DNA of 64,000 nucleotides from Bacillota bacterium (GTDB taxonomy: Bacteria; Bacteroidota; Bacteroidia; Bacteroidales; Bacteroidaceae): assembly GCA_023664625.1 (NCBI GenBank), contig JAMPFD010000013.1:1-64000 (forward strand), given 5' to 3'. Positions 44,866 to 53,364 of this stretch are shown piece after piece. Every line of letters begins with the position of its first letter. Position 1 is the first letter of the stretch. Below the pieces are notes generated by a model, which did not search any database, was not told the DNA's origin, and saw only the letters and a program-made list of their open reading frames with translations. The position numbers were made by a program, and so were the translations under genes.

Positions 44866-46347
44866 ATGGCAAAAGAACTGAAAGAACTCACCAAGCGAGC
44901 AGAAAATTACAGCCAGTGGTACAATGACCTCATTGTCAAGGCTGACCTCGCGGAGCAGAGCGCGGTGCGCGGCTGCATGGTCATCAAACCTTACGGATAT
45001 GCAGTCTGGGAGAAGATGCAGGCGGAGCTTGACCGCATGTTCAAGGAGACAGGCGTGCAGAACGCCTATTTCCCGCTGCTCATCCCGAAATCATTCCTTT
45101 CCCGCGAGGCGGAGCATGTGAAGGGCTTTGCGAAGGAGTGCGCCGTCGTGACCCATTACCGCCTGAAATCCTCCGAGGACGGCAATTCCGTCGTCGTGGA
45201 TCCCGAGGCCCGTCTCGAGGAGGAGCTTATCGTCCGTCCTACGTCGGAGACAATCATCTGGAACACGTACAAGAACTGGATTCATTCCTACCGCGACCTG
45301 CCTCTCATGTGCAACCAGTGGTGCAACGTGATGCGCTGGGAGATGCGCACCCGTCCGTTCCTCCGCACTTCGGAGTTCCTGTGGCAGGAAGGCCATACGG
45401 CTCACGCCACCCGCGAGGAGGCGGAGGCGGAGGCTCAGAAGATGCTGAAGGTCTACGCTGATTTCGCCGAGAACTTCATGGCCGTTCCCGTGCTCCAGGG
45501 CGTCAAGTCGGAGACGGAACGCTTCGCCGGTGCGCTGGACACGTACACCATCGAGGCGATGATGCAGGACGGAAAGGCGCTGCAGAGCGGCACGTCCCAC
45601 TTCCTCGGGCAGAACTTCGCGAAGTCCTTTGACGTCACGTTCCTCAACAAGGAGAACAAGCCGGAATATGTATGGGCGACTTCGTGGGGCGTGTCAACCA
45701 GGCTCATCGGTGCGCTTATCATGACCCACTCCGACGACAACGGCCTCGTTCTTCCTCCGAAACTCGCTCCGATCCAGGTTGTTATTATTCCTATAGCCAA
45801 CAAGCCTGAGCAGCGTGTCGCAGTTACGGAAAAGATACAGCCGGTAATTGATGCGCTTCGCCGGAAGGGAATCTCCGTCAAGTATGACGACGCCGACAAC
45901 AAGCGTCCGGGCTTCAAGTTCGCGGACTACGAGCTGAAAGGCGTGCCGGTGCGCCTCGCCATGGGCGCGCGTGACATCGAGAACGGCACTATAGAGATCA
46001 TGCGCCGCGACACTCTCGAGAAGGAGTCCGTCCCGTTCGACGGAATAGCGGAGCGCGTGGAGGCGCTTCTCGCCGACATTCAGAAGAACATCTTCGAGAA
46101 GGCCCGCAAGTACCGTGACGAGCACGTCTACGAGTGTGACAATTATGAGGAATTCAAGGAACGCGTGAAAGACGGCGGCTTCTTCCTCTGCCATTGGGAC
46201 GGCACGGAAGAGACGGAGGCGAAGATCAAGGAGGACACGCAGGCGACAATCCGCTGTGTGCCTTTCGCCTACGAGCAGACGCCGGGCGTGGACATGGTCT
46301 CCGGGAAGCCGGCAAAATGCCGCGTGATTATCGCCCGCTCATATTAA
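44866..46347 (+). CDS. proS: prolyl-tRNA synthetase
   Basis: 493 residues from the ATG at 44866 ([20 protein letters not shown]). It is the short, eukaryote/archaea-like class II form without the editing insertion. Motif 2 region '[20 protein letters not shown]' with '[13 protein letters not shown]', motif 3 '[20 protein letters not shown]', an anticodon-binding domain (around 300-400) and the C-terminal zinc-like domain ending in Tyr. It charges tRNA-Pro. The frame is open 84 codons further upstream, but that would place the promoter box inside the gene. Confidence 0.97.
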   Translation: MAKELKELTKRAENYSQWYNDLIVKADLAEQSAVRGCMVIKPYGYAVWEKMQAELDRMFKETGVQNAYFPLLIPKSFLSREAEHVKGFAKECAVVTHYRLKSSEDGNSVVVDPEARLEEELIVRPTSETIIWNTYKNWIHSYRDLPLMCNQWCNVMRWEMRTRPFLRTSEFLWQEGHTAHATREEAEAEAQKMLKVYADFAENFMAVPVLQGVKSETERFAGALDTYTIEAMMQDGKALQSGTSHFLGQNFAKSFDVTFLNKENKPEYVWATSWGVSTRLIGALIMTHSDDNGLVLPPKLAPIQVVIIPIANKPEQRVAVTEKIQPVIDALRRKGISVKYDDADNKRPGFKFADYELKGVPVRLAMGARDIENGTIEIMRRDTLEKESVPFDGIAERVEALLADIQKNIFEKARKYRDEHVYECDNYEEFKERVKDGGFFLCHWDGTEETEAKIKEDTQATIRCVPFAYEQTPGVDMVSGKPAKCRVIIARSY

Positions 46348-46386
46348 GTGTGTCTCTTGCGCCGAAGCCGGCGATTTCCAATTATC

Positions 46387-46725
46387 ATGAAGGTAGTCAT
46401 ATCATTAGGTTCGAACAAGAACCGGACAGAGAACATCGGAATTGCAGAGAAGGAACTTTCGGGTTTCTTCTCTGCAATCCGTTTCTCCTGCACACGGTAC
46501 ACGGGCGGCGGATACTGCAACGCCGTCGGAGTAGGGGATACTTCTCTGCCATACGCAACGCTGCGGGAGAATTTCAAGAGGCTGGAGCAGCGCCTCGGAC
46601 GGACGGAGGACAGGAAATGCATTCCCATAGACATCGACATCCTGGAATACGGCGGACACTGCCATAAGCCGGAAGACATTGCCCGCGGCTATAATGTGGA
46701 ATTAATGAAAGAACTTGGACTATGA
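46387..46725 (+). CDS. short HPPK (FolK)-like protein
   Basis: 112 residues from the ATG at 46387 (MKVVISLGSNKNRTENIGIA). 'ISLGSNKN' and 'CIPIDIDILEYGG' (the D-x-D metal site) mark the 6-hydroxymethyl-7,8-dihydropterin pyrophosphokinase fold. The protein is shorter than typical FolK (about 150-160 residues), lacking part of the middle that carries the flexible catalytic loops, so activity is uncertain. It overlaps the M64 peptidase gene by 4 bases (ATGA) and starts 39 bases after proS. Confidence 0.7.
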   Translation: MKVVISLGSNKNRTENIGIAEKELSGFFSAIRFSCTRYTGGGYCNAVGVGDTSLPYATLRENFKRLEQRLGRTEDRKCIPIDIDILEYGGHCHKPEDIARGYNVELMKELGL

Positions 46726-47957
46726 GGAATGTGGCCATGACATTGCTTTTCCTTTGCTCCTGTATCGCAGGCGCACAGGACTTTGAGGACAACTTTACGG
46801 ACAGGACGCTGCGTGCCGACTATACGTTCTCGGGAAATTCCTCCGTCCGGATGGTCTCCCTGGACGGGCTCTCCGTCTCAGAGGGATGGTACGGGAAGCG
46901 CAGGAACCTCCCCGCGGTGCCGGTGGAGGGCAACGGACAGATAATCGTCAGGAAACACAGGGGAGGGGACGTCATATACCGCAACTCCTTCTCCACGCTG
47001 TTCCAGGAATGGCTGAGCTATGACGAGGCAAAGGAGAAAAGCCGCTCCTTCGAGAATGTCTTCCTCATGCCCATGCCGAAGGATACGGTGGATGTCACCG
47101 TAAGGCTCATGGACAGCCGCCGTGAGGTGATGGCGGAGATGACCCATACGGTCGTGCCGGACGACATACTCATCCGCCGCCTTGCCGTGGCAGGGACTAC
47201 GCCGTACGAGACGCTGCAGCATCCTGCGGACACGTCACGGTGTATCCGCATAGCGTTTGTCGCCGAAGGGTACAGGGAGGAGGAGATGCCTGTGTTCATC
47301 GATGACGCGAACGCCGCCGCCGAGGCCTTGTTCGCCCATGAGCCGTTCAAGTCCCGCCGCAGGGATTTCGGAATCGTCGCCGTCAAGTCTCCGTCCGCCG
47401 ACAGCGGGACCAGCGAGCCCGGCAAGGGAAAATGGCTGAATACGGCCCTGCACTCCGGCTTCGACACGTTCTACAGCGAAAGGTATCTCACGACGCTGCA
47501 TCTGAAAGACCTGCACGACTGGCTTGCCGGCATTCCCTACGAGCATATCATCGTCCTTGTCAATACGGACAGGTATGGCGGCGGCGGTATACTGAATTCG
47601 TATAATCTCGCCGCGACCCGCCATCCGCAGTTCCGGCCCGTGGCCGTCCATGAGTTCGGCCACAGTTTTGCCGGCCTGGCGGATGAGTATGCGTACGAGA
47701 CGGAAGATATTCCGATGTATCCTCTGGATGTCGAACCGTGGGAGAAGAATATCACCACTGATGTGGATTTCTCGGGAAAGTGGGAGAATCTTATAGGAAA
47801 AGTTCCCGGTGTGGGGAAGTTCGAGGGCGCCGGCTATTCACTAAAAGGCGTCTATCGCGCCAGCCGTGACTGCCGCATGCGCACGAACGAGAATCCTGAG
47901 TTCTGCCCGGCCTGCCGGCAGGCCATCGAAGGAGTGATAAAATTCTATACGGAGTGA
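46722..47957 (+). CDS. secreted M64-family metallopeptidase
   Basis: 411 residues. A signal peptide (MRNVAMTLLFLCSCIAGA) precedes an N-terminal beta domain and the peptidase domain with 'VHEFGHSFAGLADEYAYE' (HExxHxxGxxxE) as zinc site; 'CRMRTNENPEFCPACRQAIE' near the C-terminus is typical of peptidase family M64 (IgA-peptidase-like) of Bacteroidetes. It likely works in the periplasm or outside; substrate unknown. The codon use is strongly GC-rich like proS. Confidence 0.88.
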   Translation: MRNVAMTLLFLCSCIAGAQDFEDNFTDRTLRADYTFSGNSSVRMVSLDGLSVSEGWYGKRRNLPAVPVEGNGQIIVRKHRGGDVIYRNSFSTLFQEWLSYDEAKEKSRSFENVFLMPMPKDTVDVTVRLMDSRREVMAEMTHTVVPDDILIRRLAVAGTTPYETLQHPADTSRCIRIAFVAEGYREEEMPVFIDDANAAAEALFAHEPFKSRRRDFGIVAVKSPSADSGTSEPGKGKWLNTALHSGFDTFYSERYLTTLHLKDLHDWLAGIPYEHIIVLVNTDRYGGGGILNSYNLAATRHPQFRPVAVHEFGHSFAGLADEYAYETEDIPMYPLDVEPWEKNITTDVDFSGKWENLIGKVPGVGKFEGAGYSLKGVYRASRDCRMRTNENPEFCPACRQAIEGVIKFYTE

Positions 47958-48070
47958 TACCCTCTCTCTCCTGTATGGACATCGCTTTTGTGGAAGTGCC
48001 GCCGAAAATCAGTCCTGGCCGGAACCTGTCCGCCGGAACCTGTTTCCCGGCAGCCGGCTATGGCAGCCGG

Positions 48071-48140
48071 AAAGCAAGGGCAGGCAGAGGCTCATTCCGA
48101 AACAATGGTTTCAGCGGAGCTTTCTGCCTGCCCTTGCTTT
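48071..48140. terminator. bidirectional terminator between M64 peptidase and queF
   Basis: AAAGCAAGGGCAGGCAG (48071-48087) pairs perfectly with CTGCCTGCCCTTGCTTT (48124-48140) around a 36-base loop. It ends just beyond the queF stop and serves the two converging genes. Confidence 0.7.
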
Positions 48141-48145
48141 TCCTG

Positions 48146-48637
48146 TCACACAATGCCGTGAGCCATAAGGCGCTGCTCGGCAAGTTTCTCGTATTTCGTG
48201 CCGGGACGGCCGTGGTTCGCGAACGGATAGATGCTTATTCCGCCGCGCGGAGTGAAGATTCCGGTGACTTCTATGTATTTCGGGTCCATGAGGCGGACAA
48301 GGTCTTTCATGATCTTGTTGATGCAGTCCTCGTGGAAATCCCCGTGATTGCGGAAACTGAACAGATAGAGTTTTAGGCTTTTGCTCTCCACCATCTTTTC
48401 GCCCGGCATGTACATTATCTTTATCTCTGCGAAGTCAGGCTGCCCGGTGATGGGGCACAGAGATGTGAACTCAGGGCAGTTGAACTGCACCCAATAGTCG
48501 TTTTCCGGATGTTTGTTCATGAAGGTCTCCAGGACCTCCGGCGCATAGTCGCTCTTGTATTCCGTCTTTCGGCCTAACTGTCTCAGGCCTTCCTTTTCTC
48601 TTTCGTTGTTCATATATATGTTTTTAGTGATGTTCAC
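48146..48637 (-). CDS. queF: 7-cyano-7-deazaguanine reductase
   Basis: 163 residues, the unimodular type. '[20 protein letters not shown]' carries the catalytic Cys in the conserved CPxTxQPD motif, and '[20 protein letters not shown]' with 'HEDCINKI' is the QueF signature (E(S/L)K(S/A)hK). It reduces preQ0 to preQ1 in queuosine biosynthesis. Its ATG overlaps the stop of a cupin gene by 4 bases. Confidence 0.96.
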   Translation of the reverse strand: MNITKNIYMNNEREKEGLRQLGRKTEYKSDYAPEVLETFMNKHPENDYWVQFNCPEFTSLCPITGQPDFAEIKIMYMPGEKMVESKSLKLYLFSFRNHGDFHEDCINKIMKDLVRLMDPKYIEVTGIFTPRGGISIYPFANHGRPGTKYEKLAEQRLMAHGIV

Positions 48638-48963
48638 TGATTAGGCACGGCCGCGTAGAATTCCAGATCCTCGTCTCCTGTGTTGACGAGGCTGTGGGTG
48701 TGTCCCTTCGGGCAGTAGGCGCATTGTCCCTCCCTGACGGCGGAAGCCACGCCGTCGTCAATGATGGTTCCCTCTCCTTTTATTATAAAGAGCATCTCCG
48801 AACTTGTATCATGGGTATGCTCGCCGATGCTTGCGCCCGGAACGAGCAAGCCTCTCATGATTCGGTTTGCGCCGTCCCGGAACATTTTCGCATGGATTTC
48901 CTTTTCGCCGCCTTTGAAATTGGGAATGGTGGAAGTTTCCATCGTGCTGAAGTCTATGATCAT
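48634..48963 (-). CDS. small cupin-domain protein
   Basis: 109 residues forming one conserved cupin barrel: '[20 protein letters not shown]' (first metal motif, His-x-His...Glu) and '[20 protein letters not shown]' (second motif). Small metal-binding cupins of this kind often isomerise or bind sugars and small ligands; the role is unknown. It is coupled by ATGA overlap to queF and follows a membrane protein gene after 33 bases. Confidence 0.8.
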   Translation of the reverse strand: MIIDFSTMETSTIPNFKGGEKEIHAKMFRDGANRIMRGLLVPGASIGEHTHDTSSEMLFIIKGEGTIIDDGVASAVREGQCAYCPKGHTHSLVNTGDEDLEFYAAVPNQ

Positions 48964-48996
48964 GGCTATTGTCCGTATGTTGTTGTTTATGTATGC

Positions 48997-49731
48997 TTAT
49001 TTATAAATGTGCCGTGCAAGTCCGTATATATAACGCCTGAATCCCGGCTTGTATGCAAGGAGGGTGTCAAACCATCCGATGTGCCGTCCGGCCATGCGCA
49101 CGACGATGCCGACATAGAACATGGCAAACAATGTTCCCACTCCGATGATGTGCCACATCCATCTGTGGAAGAAGAAGAAGCTTGCCGCCACTCCGAGGAC
49201 GACGAGCATCGTGTCAACCATGATCTTTACTTTTGGAAAAGGCTTTCCCGAGACTTTGCTTATTGCGACAGGGAAGCCCTCGCCCGGCATCGTCACACTC
49301 CCGCATCTCACCTCAAAGGCGATGCCGAAGCCGAGAATCGTACATCCGGCAAACTGTGCCGCGGCTTTCTGCCATGCCGCGACAGGCGTGAGCCATGCCG
49401 TGCAGGCCATGTTCACGTCTATGAGAAACCCGAAAACTGTGCCGACTACAAGCTGGAAAAGCTGCACCCATTCAAATCTTCCGCGCAGGACGGCCATCTG
49501 TCCAAGGACGAGTACGCCGTTCATGATATATGTATATTGCCCGATGGTCAGTGCGGGAATGTTCTCAAGCACCTTGCCGGCACTTTCAAAGACATAGGGC
49601 AGTACGCTTATGACGCTTGAGCCGACACCGGAGCGTACGCATACCGCAACGCCGAACGTCATGATGTAAAGGGAAACAAGCAGCAGGATATGCTGCCAGA
49701 TGAAAGAAACTGTTCTGTCTTTTCTATTCAT
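48997..49731 (-). CDS. YitT/YczE-like membrane protein
   Basis: 244 residues with five or six hydrophobic segments ('ILLLVSLYIMTFGVAVCVRS', 'VQLFQLVVGTVFGFLID', 'FAGCTILGFGIAFEVRCG', 'IGVGTLFAMFYVGIVVRMAG'). The 'GFGIAFEVRCGSVTMPGEGF' loop after TM4 is typical of the YczE/YyaS/YitT group, whose substrate is not known. It begins the queF operon (membrane protein, cupin, queF), so a link to uptake of a queuosine precursor is a possibility but only from context. A partial copy of its start region lies just upstream (49765-49807). Confidence 0.7.
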   Translation of the reverse strand: MNRKDRTVSFIWQHILLLVSLYIMTFGVAVCVRSGVGSSVISVLPYVFESAGKVLENIPALTIGQYTYIMNGVLVLGQMAVLRGRFEWVQLFQLVVGTVFGFLIDVNMACTAWLTPVAAWQKAAAQFAGCTILGFGIAFEVRCGSVTMPGEGFPVAISKVSGKPFPKVKIMVDTMLVVLGVAASFFFFHRWMWHIIGVGTLFAMFYVGIVVRMAGRHIGWFDTLLAYKPGFRRYIYGLARHIYK

Positions 49732-49807
49732 GGATTTATGTATTTTGTTAAAGGATATTATTCCGTCTTTTTCTATTCACGGATTTATGTGTTTTACTAG
49801 AGGATAT
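49717..49807. repeat. imperfect direct repeat of the 5' end of the YitT-like gene
   Basis: GTCTTTTCTATTCATGGATT (from 49717) recurs as GTCTTTTTCTATTCACGGAT (from 49765) and both run on to AGGATAT. The second copy has GTG where the gene has its ATG and stops after nine codons, so it is a dead duplicate of the translation start. Confidence 0.8.
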
Positions 49808-49831
49808 GCTTCGCAATTGACATCATCGGGG

Positions 49832-50515
49832 TCAGTGTCCTCTGACAAACTGGCCTTCAGGCATTTCGGGGAAGCACCGCTCTTCGTCAAATTCCTCTTC
49901 CTGCTGTAATGCCTGTTCCCGGCAATAGCGTTCGTATTCCGTCATGTCTGCTTCTTTCATTAACCGGCTGATGACTTTGGGGAAATGTTCCTTTTCCAAG
50001 ATGCGGACTTTCTTCTCTATGTCCTCGACACTGTCATCCTCCTGCAACATGACCCTGAACTGTGCGATATGGCTGCCCTTGTCAATCTCAGGAGTGACAT
50101 AATGTACCGTGATTCCCGTCTCTGTCTCTCCGGCTTCTTTCACGGCTTCATGGACATGACGGCCCCACATGCCCTTTCCTCCGAATTTCGGCAGAAGGGA
50201 CGGGTGGATGTTTATGATTTTCCTTGGAAATCTCTCTGTCAGATAGTCAGGGATGCGGAGAAGAAAGCCGGCAAGTATGATATAGTCACATCCTGCCACC
50301 GTCTTCAATACAAAGTCCTGCTCTTCCTCAAGCTGTTGTTTGGATATGATGACAGACGGGATGCCGTGGCTCATGGCACGTTGCAGTACGAAGGCATCTT
50401 TTCTGTTGCTTACGACGACAGCGACGTCTGCGCTCCTGTCATCCCTGAAATGCTGTATGATATTTTCGCAGTTCGTGCCGTTGCCGCTTGCAAAGATGGC
50501 TATTTTCTTCTTCAT
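49832..50515 (-). CDS. purN: phosphoribosylglycinamide formyltransferase
   Basis: 227 residues. 'KKIAIFASGNGTNCENIIQH' (substrate loop), 'VVVSNRKDAFVLQRAMSHGI', 'GFLLRIPDYLTERFPRKIIN' with 'IHPSLLPKFGGKGMWG' (catalytic Asn-His pair) and 'GITVHYVTPEIDKGSHIAQF' match PurN; the last region contains the catalytic Asp. It transfers formyl from 10-formyl-THF in purine synthesis. The C-terminal 30 residues are an acidic extension. It stands alone on the minus strand. Confidence 0.95.
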   Translation of the reverse strand: MKKKIAIFASGNGTNCENIIQHFRDDRSADVAVVVSNRKDAFVLQRAMSHGIPSVIISKQQLEEEQDFVLKTVAGCDYIILAGFLLRIPDYLTERFPRKIINIHPSLLPKFGGKGMWGRHVHEAVKEAGETETGITVHYVTPEIDKGSHIAQFRVMLQEDDSVEDIEKKVRILEKEHFPKVISRLMKEADMTEYERYCREQALQQEEEFDEERCFPEMPEGQFVRGH

Positions 50516-50542
50516 TGCACTCTTGTTGTATTTTGTTTGCCC

Positions 50543-50938
50543 TCAGATTGTTTCTGCTGTCTTAAGTTCATTCTTTTTGCGTGATATGGACATGTTCCTG
50601 CCGTACTGAGTGTTGATGGCTTTCATCATTTTCCTGAACAGCGGTCCGTGGGCGCTTTTGTCTTTCAGCTTGTTGACTATTATATAATAATGTATCATCT
50701 CATGAATTATGACGTCGTCAAGCTCGTCCTCAGGAAGGTCAAACCGTACGCTTATGCGTAGCCGGAAGTCGTAATGCACAACTCTGCCGTACCATGTCCT
50801 TTTACGCTTGAACGCAAGCTGTCCGAGCAAGGTCCGCGCCTTGCTCAGTCTTATTGTCAGTTCCGGTAACTTACCGTTGAACATTAGTGTGTTGTATTCT
50901 TGAAACTTCTGCTGTATATACGGAACGGTGGCTATCAT
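50543..50938 (-). CDS. SprT-like zinc metalloprotein
   Basis: 131 residues. 'DVIIHEMIHYYIIVNKLKDK' has the HExxH site and 'HGPLFRKMMKAIN' the third ligand region, as in the SprT-like family (bacterial relatives of SPRTN). 'FNGKLPELTIRLSKARTLLG' near the N-terminus is the family start. Function is not established; relatives cleave DNA-crosslinked proteins. It is followed 27 bases on by purN, so they may share a transcript. Confidence 0.85.
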   Translation of the reverse strand: MIATVPYIQQKFQEYNTLMFNGKLPELTIRLSKARTLLGQLAFKRKRTWYGRVVHYDFRLRISVRFDLPEDELDDVIIHEMIHYYIIVNKLKDKSAHGPLFRKMMKAINTQYGRNMSISRKKNELKTAETI

Positions 50939-51084
50939 TTTTCGGCTTATCCTGTAATTCTATGGCAGGAAAGAACCTGCCGTACCTGTTGGAATCGGAA
51001 TGCAAATGTACTAAATAATGAGCAAATAATGAAATTATTTCTAAAAAAATAGTTGTTCCTTATTAGGATGATAATGTTTTTTTA

Positions 51085-51092
51085 TACTTTTG
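51085..51092 (+). promoter_or_regulatory. -7 box for the hexapeptide acetyltransferase
   Basis: TACTTTTG, 30 bases upstream of the ATG at 51122. Confidence 0.45.
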
Positions 51093-51121
51093 TATTATAA
51101 AACCTAAAAGAATGCAGAATT

Positions 51122-51688
51122 ATGGAAAAGATGACAGAACTCGAGAAAATGCATGCGGGAATGCTTTATGACGCCAATTTTGATCAGGAGCTGAACAAGA
51201 TGAGGATGGAAGCGAAGGAACTTTGCCATGACTATAACCATACACGTCCTTCTGACGAGAAGACGCGTGCGGAAATATTGAGAAAACTTCTTGGCAGTAC
51301 CGGTGAGCGTATAACCGTAGAACAGCCGTTCGTCTGTGACTACGGATGCAATATAAATGTTGGTGAAGGCTTCTTTGCAAATTATAACCTTGTCATACTT
51401 GACGCTGCTCCTGTGACTTTCGGAGACAACTGTTTCGTTGCGCCGAACTGCTGCTTTACCACGGCGGCTCATCCTTTGGATGTTGAGCAGAGAAATGCCG
51501 GTCTTGAGACTTGCAAGCCAATCCGTGTGGGCAATAATGTTTGGATAGGTGCAAATGTCGTAGTGTTGCCGGGCGTGACAATTGGCGACGGTGCTGTCAT
51601 CGGTGCAGGAAGTGTGGTGACAAGGGATATTCCTGCCGGTGTCGTTGCATACGGGAATCCATACAAGCCGCACAGAAAGGCCGAATGA
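51122..51688 (+). CDS. maltose/galactoside O-acetyltransferase-like enzyme
   Basis: 188 residues of the left-handed beta-helix type. The N-terminal 'EKMHAGMLYDANFDQELNKM' is the Maa/LacA-specific cap; then hexapeptide repeats with 'FVAPNCCFTTAAHPLDVEQR' (catalytic His), 'NVWIGANVVVLPGVTIGDGA' and 'VIGAGSVVTRDIPAGVVAYG'. It transfers acetyl from acetyl-CoA to a sugar hydroxyl; the sugar is not determined by sequence. Single gene with a strong hairpin downstream. Confidence 0.92.
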   Translation: MEKMTELEKMHAGMLYDANFDQELNKMRMEAKELCHDYNHTRPSDEKTRAEILRKLLGSTGERITVEQPFVCDYGCNINVGEGFFANYNLVILDAAPVTFGDNCFVAPNCCFTTAAHPLDVEQRNAGLETCKPIRVGNNVWIGANVVVLPGVTIGDGAVIGAGSVVTRDIPAGVVAYGNPYKPHRKAE

Positions 51689-51760
51689 CAATTGCCTGAC
51701 ATGTGGCTGTCATGAGAAAAGCTGGTATTCCGGAGAGATGGCAGACGCTATTATTGCATG

Positions 51761-51820
51761 GCAAAAAGAGAGCAATGGAAGTGAGATTTGACAGCCTTAC
51801 TTCCATTGCTCTCTTTTTGC
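51761..51820. terminator. bidirectional terminator with a perfect 22-bp stem
   Basis: Arms 51761-51782 and 51799-51820 are exact reverse complements with a 16-base loop. The stem base is GCAAAAAGAG / CTCTTTTTGC, so T-rich DNA follows on either strand. It serves the acetyltransferase on the plus strand. Confidence 0.75.
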
Positions 51821-51866
51821 AGGCTTACGGGACTTTGGCAGAGCAGGCGCTGCTGCTTTGGCCAAT

Positions 51867-51943
51867 GGTTACCTTTCGCATGGTCAACCGTTACGTTTTA
51901 CAATGTAAAGTGTTACCTTTTATCATACAAAAGGTAACACTTT
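51867..51943. repeat. GGTAACCTTT-type hairpin cluster, copy 3
   Basis: GGTTACCTTTCGC and GTTACGTTTTACA are followed by a perfect 15-bp stem, AAAGTGTTACCTTTT (51907-51921) with AAAAGGTAACACTTT (51929-51943), around 7 bases. The motifs are the same as in copies 1 and 2. Confidence 0.8.
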
Positions 51944-52043
51944 GTTTTCCGCTTCTAAAGACAATGGATTCATGCCCGTCAGCATTACATTTAAGGAGTG
52001 TCGCAAACTTTGCGGAATAAGACTGTTGTCTTATCTTTGTCCT

Positions 52044-53177
52044 CTACATTAATAAGTCGCTCATAACTTCGTCAGCCATAGCTATATATGCAGTTTCGCT
52101 CGGGTGCAGGTGGTCACCGGAGTCAAAGCCTGTGTTGAATGCCTCCGGCTTTGCAGGGTTACGGACTGCTTTGTCGAAATCGATACAGCCGTCAAACAGT
52201 GATGATGTTCTGAGCCATTCGTTGAACTCGCAGCGCATACTCTCACGCTCCGCATTATATGTACGCCATCCGGAAATAGGAAGCAATGTGCCGCTCCATA
52301 CCCTTAGTCCAAGCTTCCTTGCATGCTTTACATAGAGCCGTTCCACACCTTCCTTCATCTCCTGTACGGTAGGCATGTCGCTCCATGGACGGAAGATGTT
52401 TACTTCTTCTCCTACCGGATGGATTATGTCGTTTATGCCATGCTGTATGATGACATCGGTGGCACCGTTAACGTTCAGCTCTATCGGGAATCGCGTTTCA
52501 CCTTTTAATCCGTATGCCTGATACGTGATGCAGTCATATTGCCGGAGTATGCGCGTGCCGCTTACGGCACGTCTTATTATTGCAACATTCCTGAATCCGT
52601 TGTCCCAGGCACGCATGGCAAGATAGTCCGGCCAGCTCTGCGCCGTAATGGAGTCCCCGTAACAGACAAGAGCATGATTTTTCTCTTCTGTGAGTATGTC
52701 TATCGTGTTGAGGAAATAAAACCAGTTGGTATTTCGTGACAGTTCCACAGGAAAGCTTTCATCATCCGCAAAATTCCCGTATGCATATTTCCCTTTTGAC
52801 AGCGGGCCGGTTATGAGTGTGCCAGCATTCATTTGGGTACATTCGGCAAGATAGATGCTGACGTTTATGGTTTCTCCGGCGGTGACCTGGAACGGAATCT
52901 CGTCACTTTCCGCCTCTTTTCCCGGCTTGATGGTTACGCTTTCCGAAGTGTTGAATGTGATTCGCGCATGATTGACCCTGGCGGCGGAGATAGTGACTGG
53001 TTCCGTACCGGTAAGGTTTGAAAACCTGAAGCGTAGTCTGCTGCCGGAAAAGACTATTCTTATCGGGTAGCGCAGCGTGATGTCCTTTGCATAGATGCAC
53101 TCTTTTCTATCTGTAAATGACGTGGCGTTGCCCCAACAGGCAACCCATTTTGTGAAGTTGTTGGAAGGGTCTGACAT
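52044..53177 (-). CDS. SGNH/GDSL hydrolase
   Basis: 377 residues. An N-terminal beta-sandwich-like region (1-150, 'YPIRIVFSGSRLRFRFSNLT') precedes the SGNH domain: block I 'LVCYGDSITAQSWP' (catalytic Ser), block III 'DVIIQHGINDIIHP' (Asn) and block V 'GDHLHPSETAYIAMADEV' (Asp-His). It would hydrolyse esters on carbohydrate or lipid. There is no clear signal peptide, so it is predicted cytoplasmic. Single gene, minus strand. Confidence 0.85.
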   Translation of the reverse strand: MSDPSNNFTKWVACWGNATSFTDRKECIYAKDITLRYPIRIVFSGSRLRFRFSNLTGTEPVTISAARVNHARITFNTSESVTIKPGKEAESDEIPFQVTAGETINVSIYLAECTQMNAGTLITGPLSKGKYAYGNFADDESFPVELSRNTNWFYFLNTIDILTEEKNHALVCYGDSITAQSWPDYLAMRAWDNGFRNVAIIRRAVSGTRILRQYDCITYQAYGLKGETRFPIELNVNGATDVIIQHGINDIIHPVGEEVNIFRPWSDMPTVQEMKEGVERLYVKHARKLGLRVWSGTLLPISGWRTYNAERESMRCEFNEWLRTSSLFDGCIDFDKAVRNPAKPEAFNTGFDSGDHLHPSETAYIAMADEVMSDLLM

Positions 53178-53252
53178 TGTATTATGAAAAAAATATTTTT
53201 ACAAAACTATGAATAATTTTTGAAATAATAAATAAATATCAAATATTTTTTT

Positions 53253-53260
53253 TATCTTTG
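53253..53260 (+). promoter_or_regulatory. -7 box for ugd
   Basis: TATCTTTG, about 105 bases upstream of the ugd ATG; the spacer is transcribed as leader. Confidence 0.5.
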
Positions 53261-53364
53261 CACAAAATACAGTGTGACTTTTTCTGTGCTTCTGTGCCGT
53301 GTCTTGTGTTTGGAAGCATGATTTCATGAAGAGGTTCTATTGTATGTATCCATAATTTAATACT

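Larger units (their letters stand above)
51689..52043. other. 355-bp gap with two strong inverted repeats
   Basis: Holds the 22-bp hairpin (51761-51820) and the GGTAAC-type hairpin (51907-51943). The gap separates two convergent genes (acetyltransferase and SGNH hydrolase). A TATCTTTG at 52032 has no plus-strand gene after it. No CDS. Confidence 0.6.

Noticed and set aside
52032..52039. Promoter box TATCTTTG
   Set aside because: No gene follows on the plus strand; the adjacent gene is on the minus strand and ends there.
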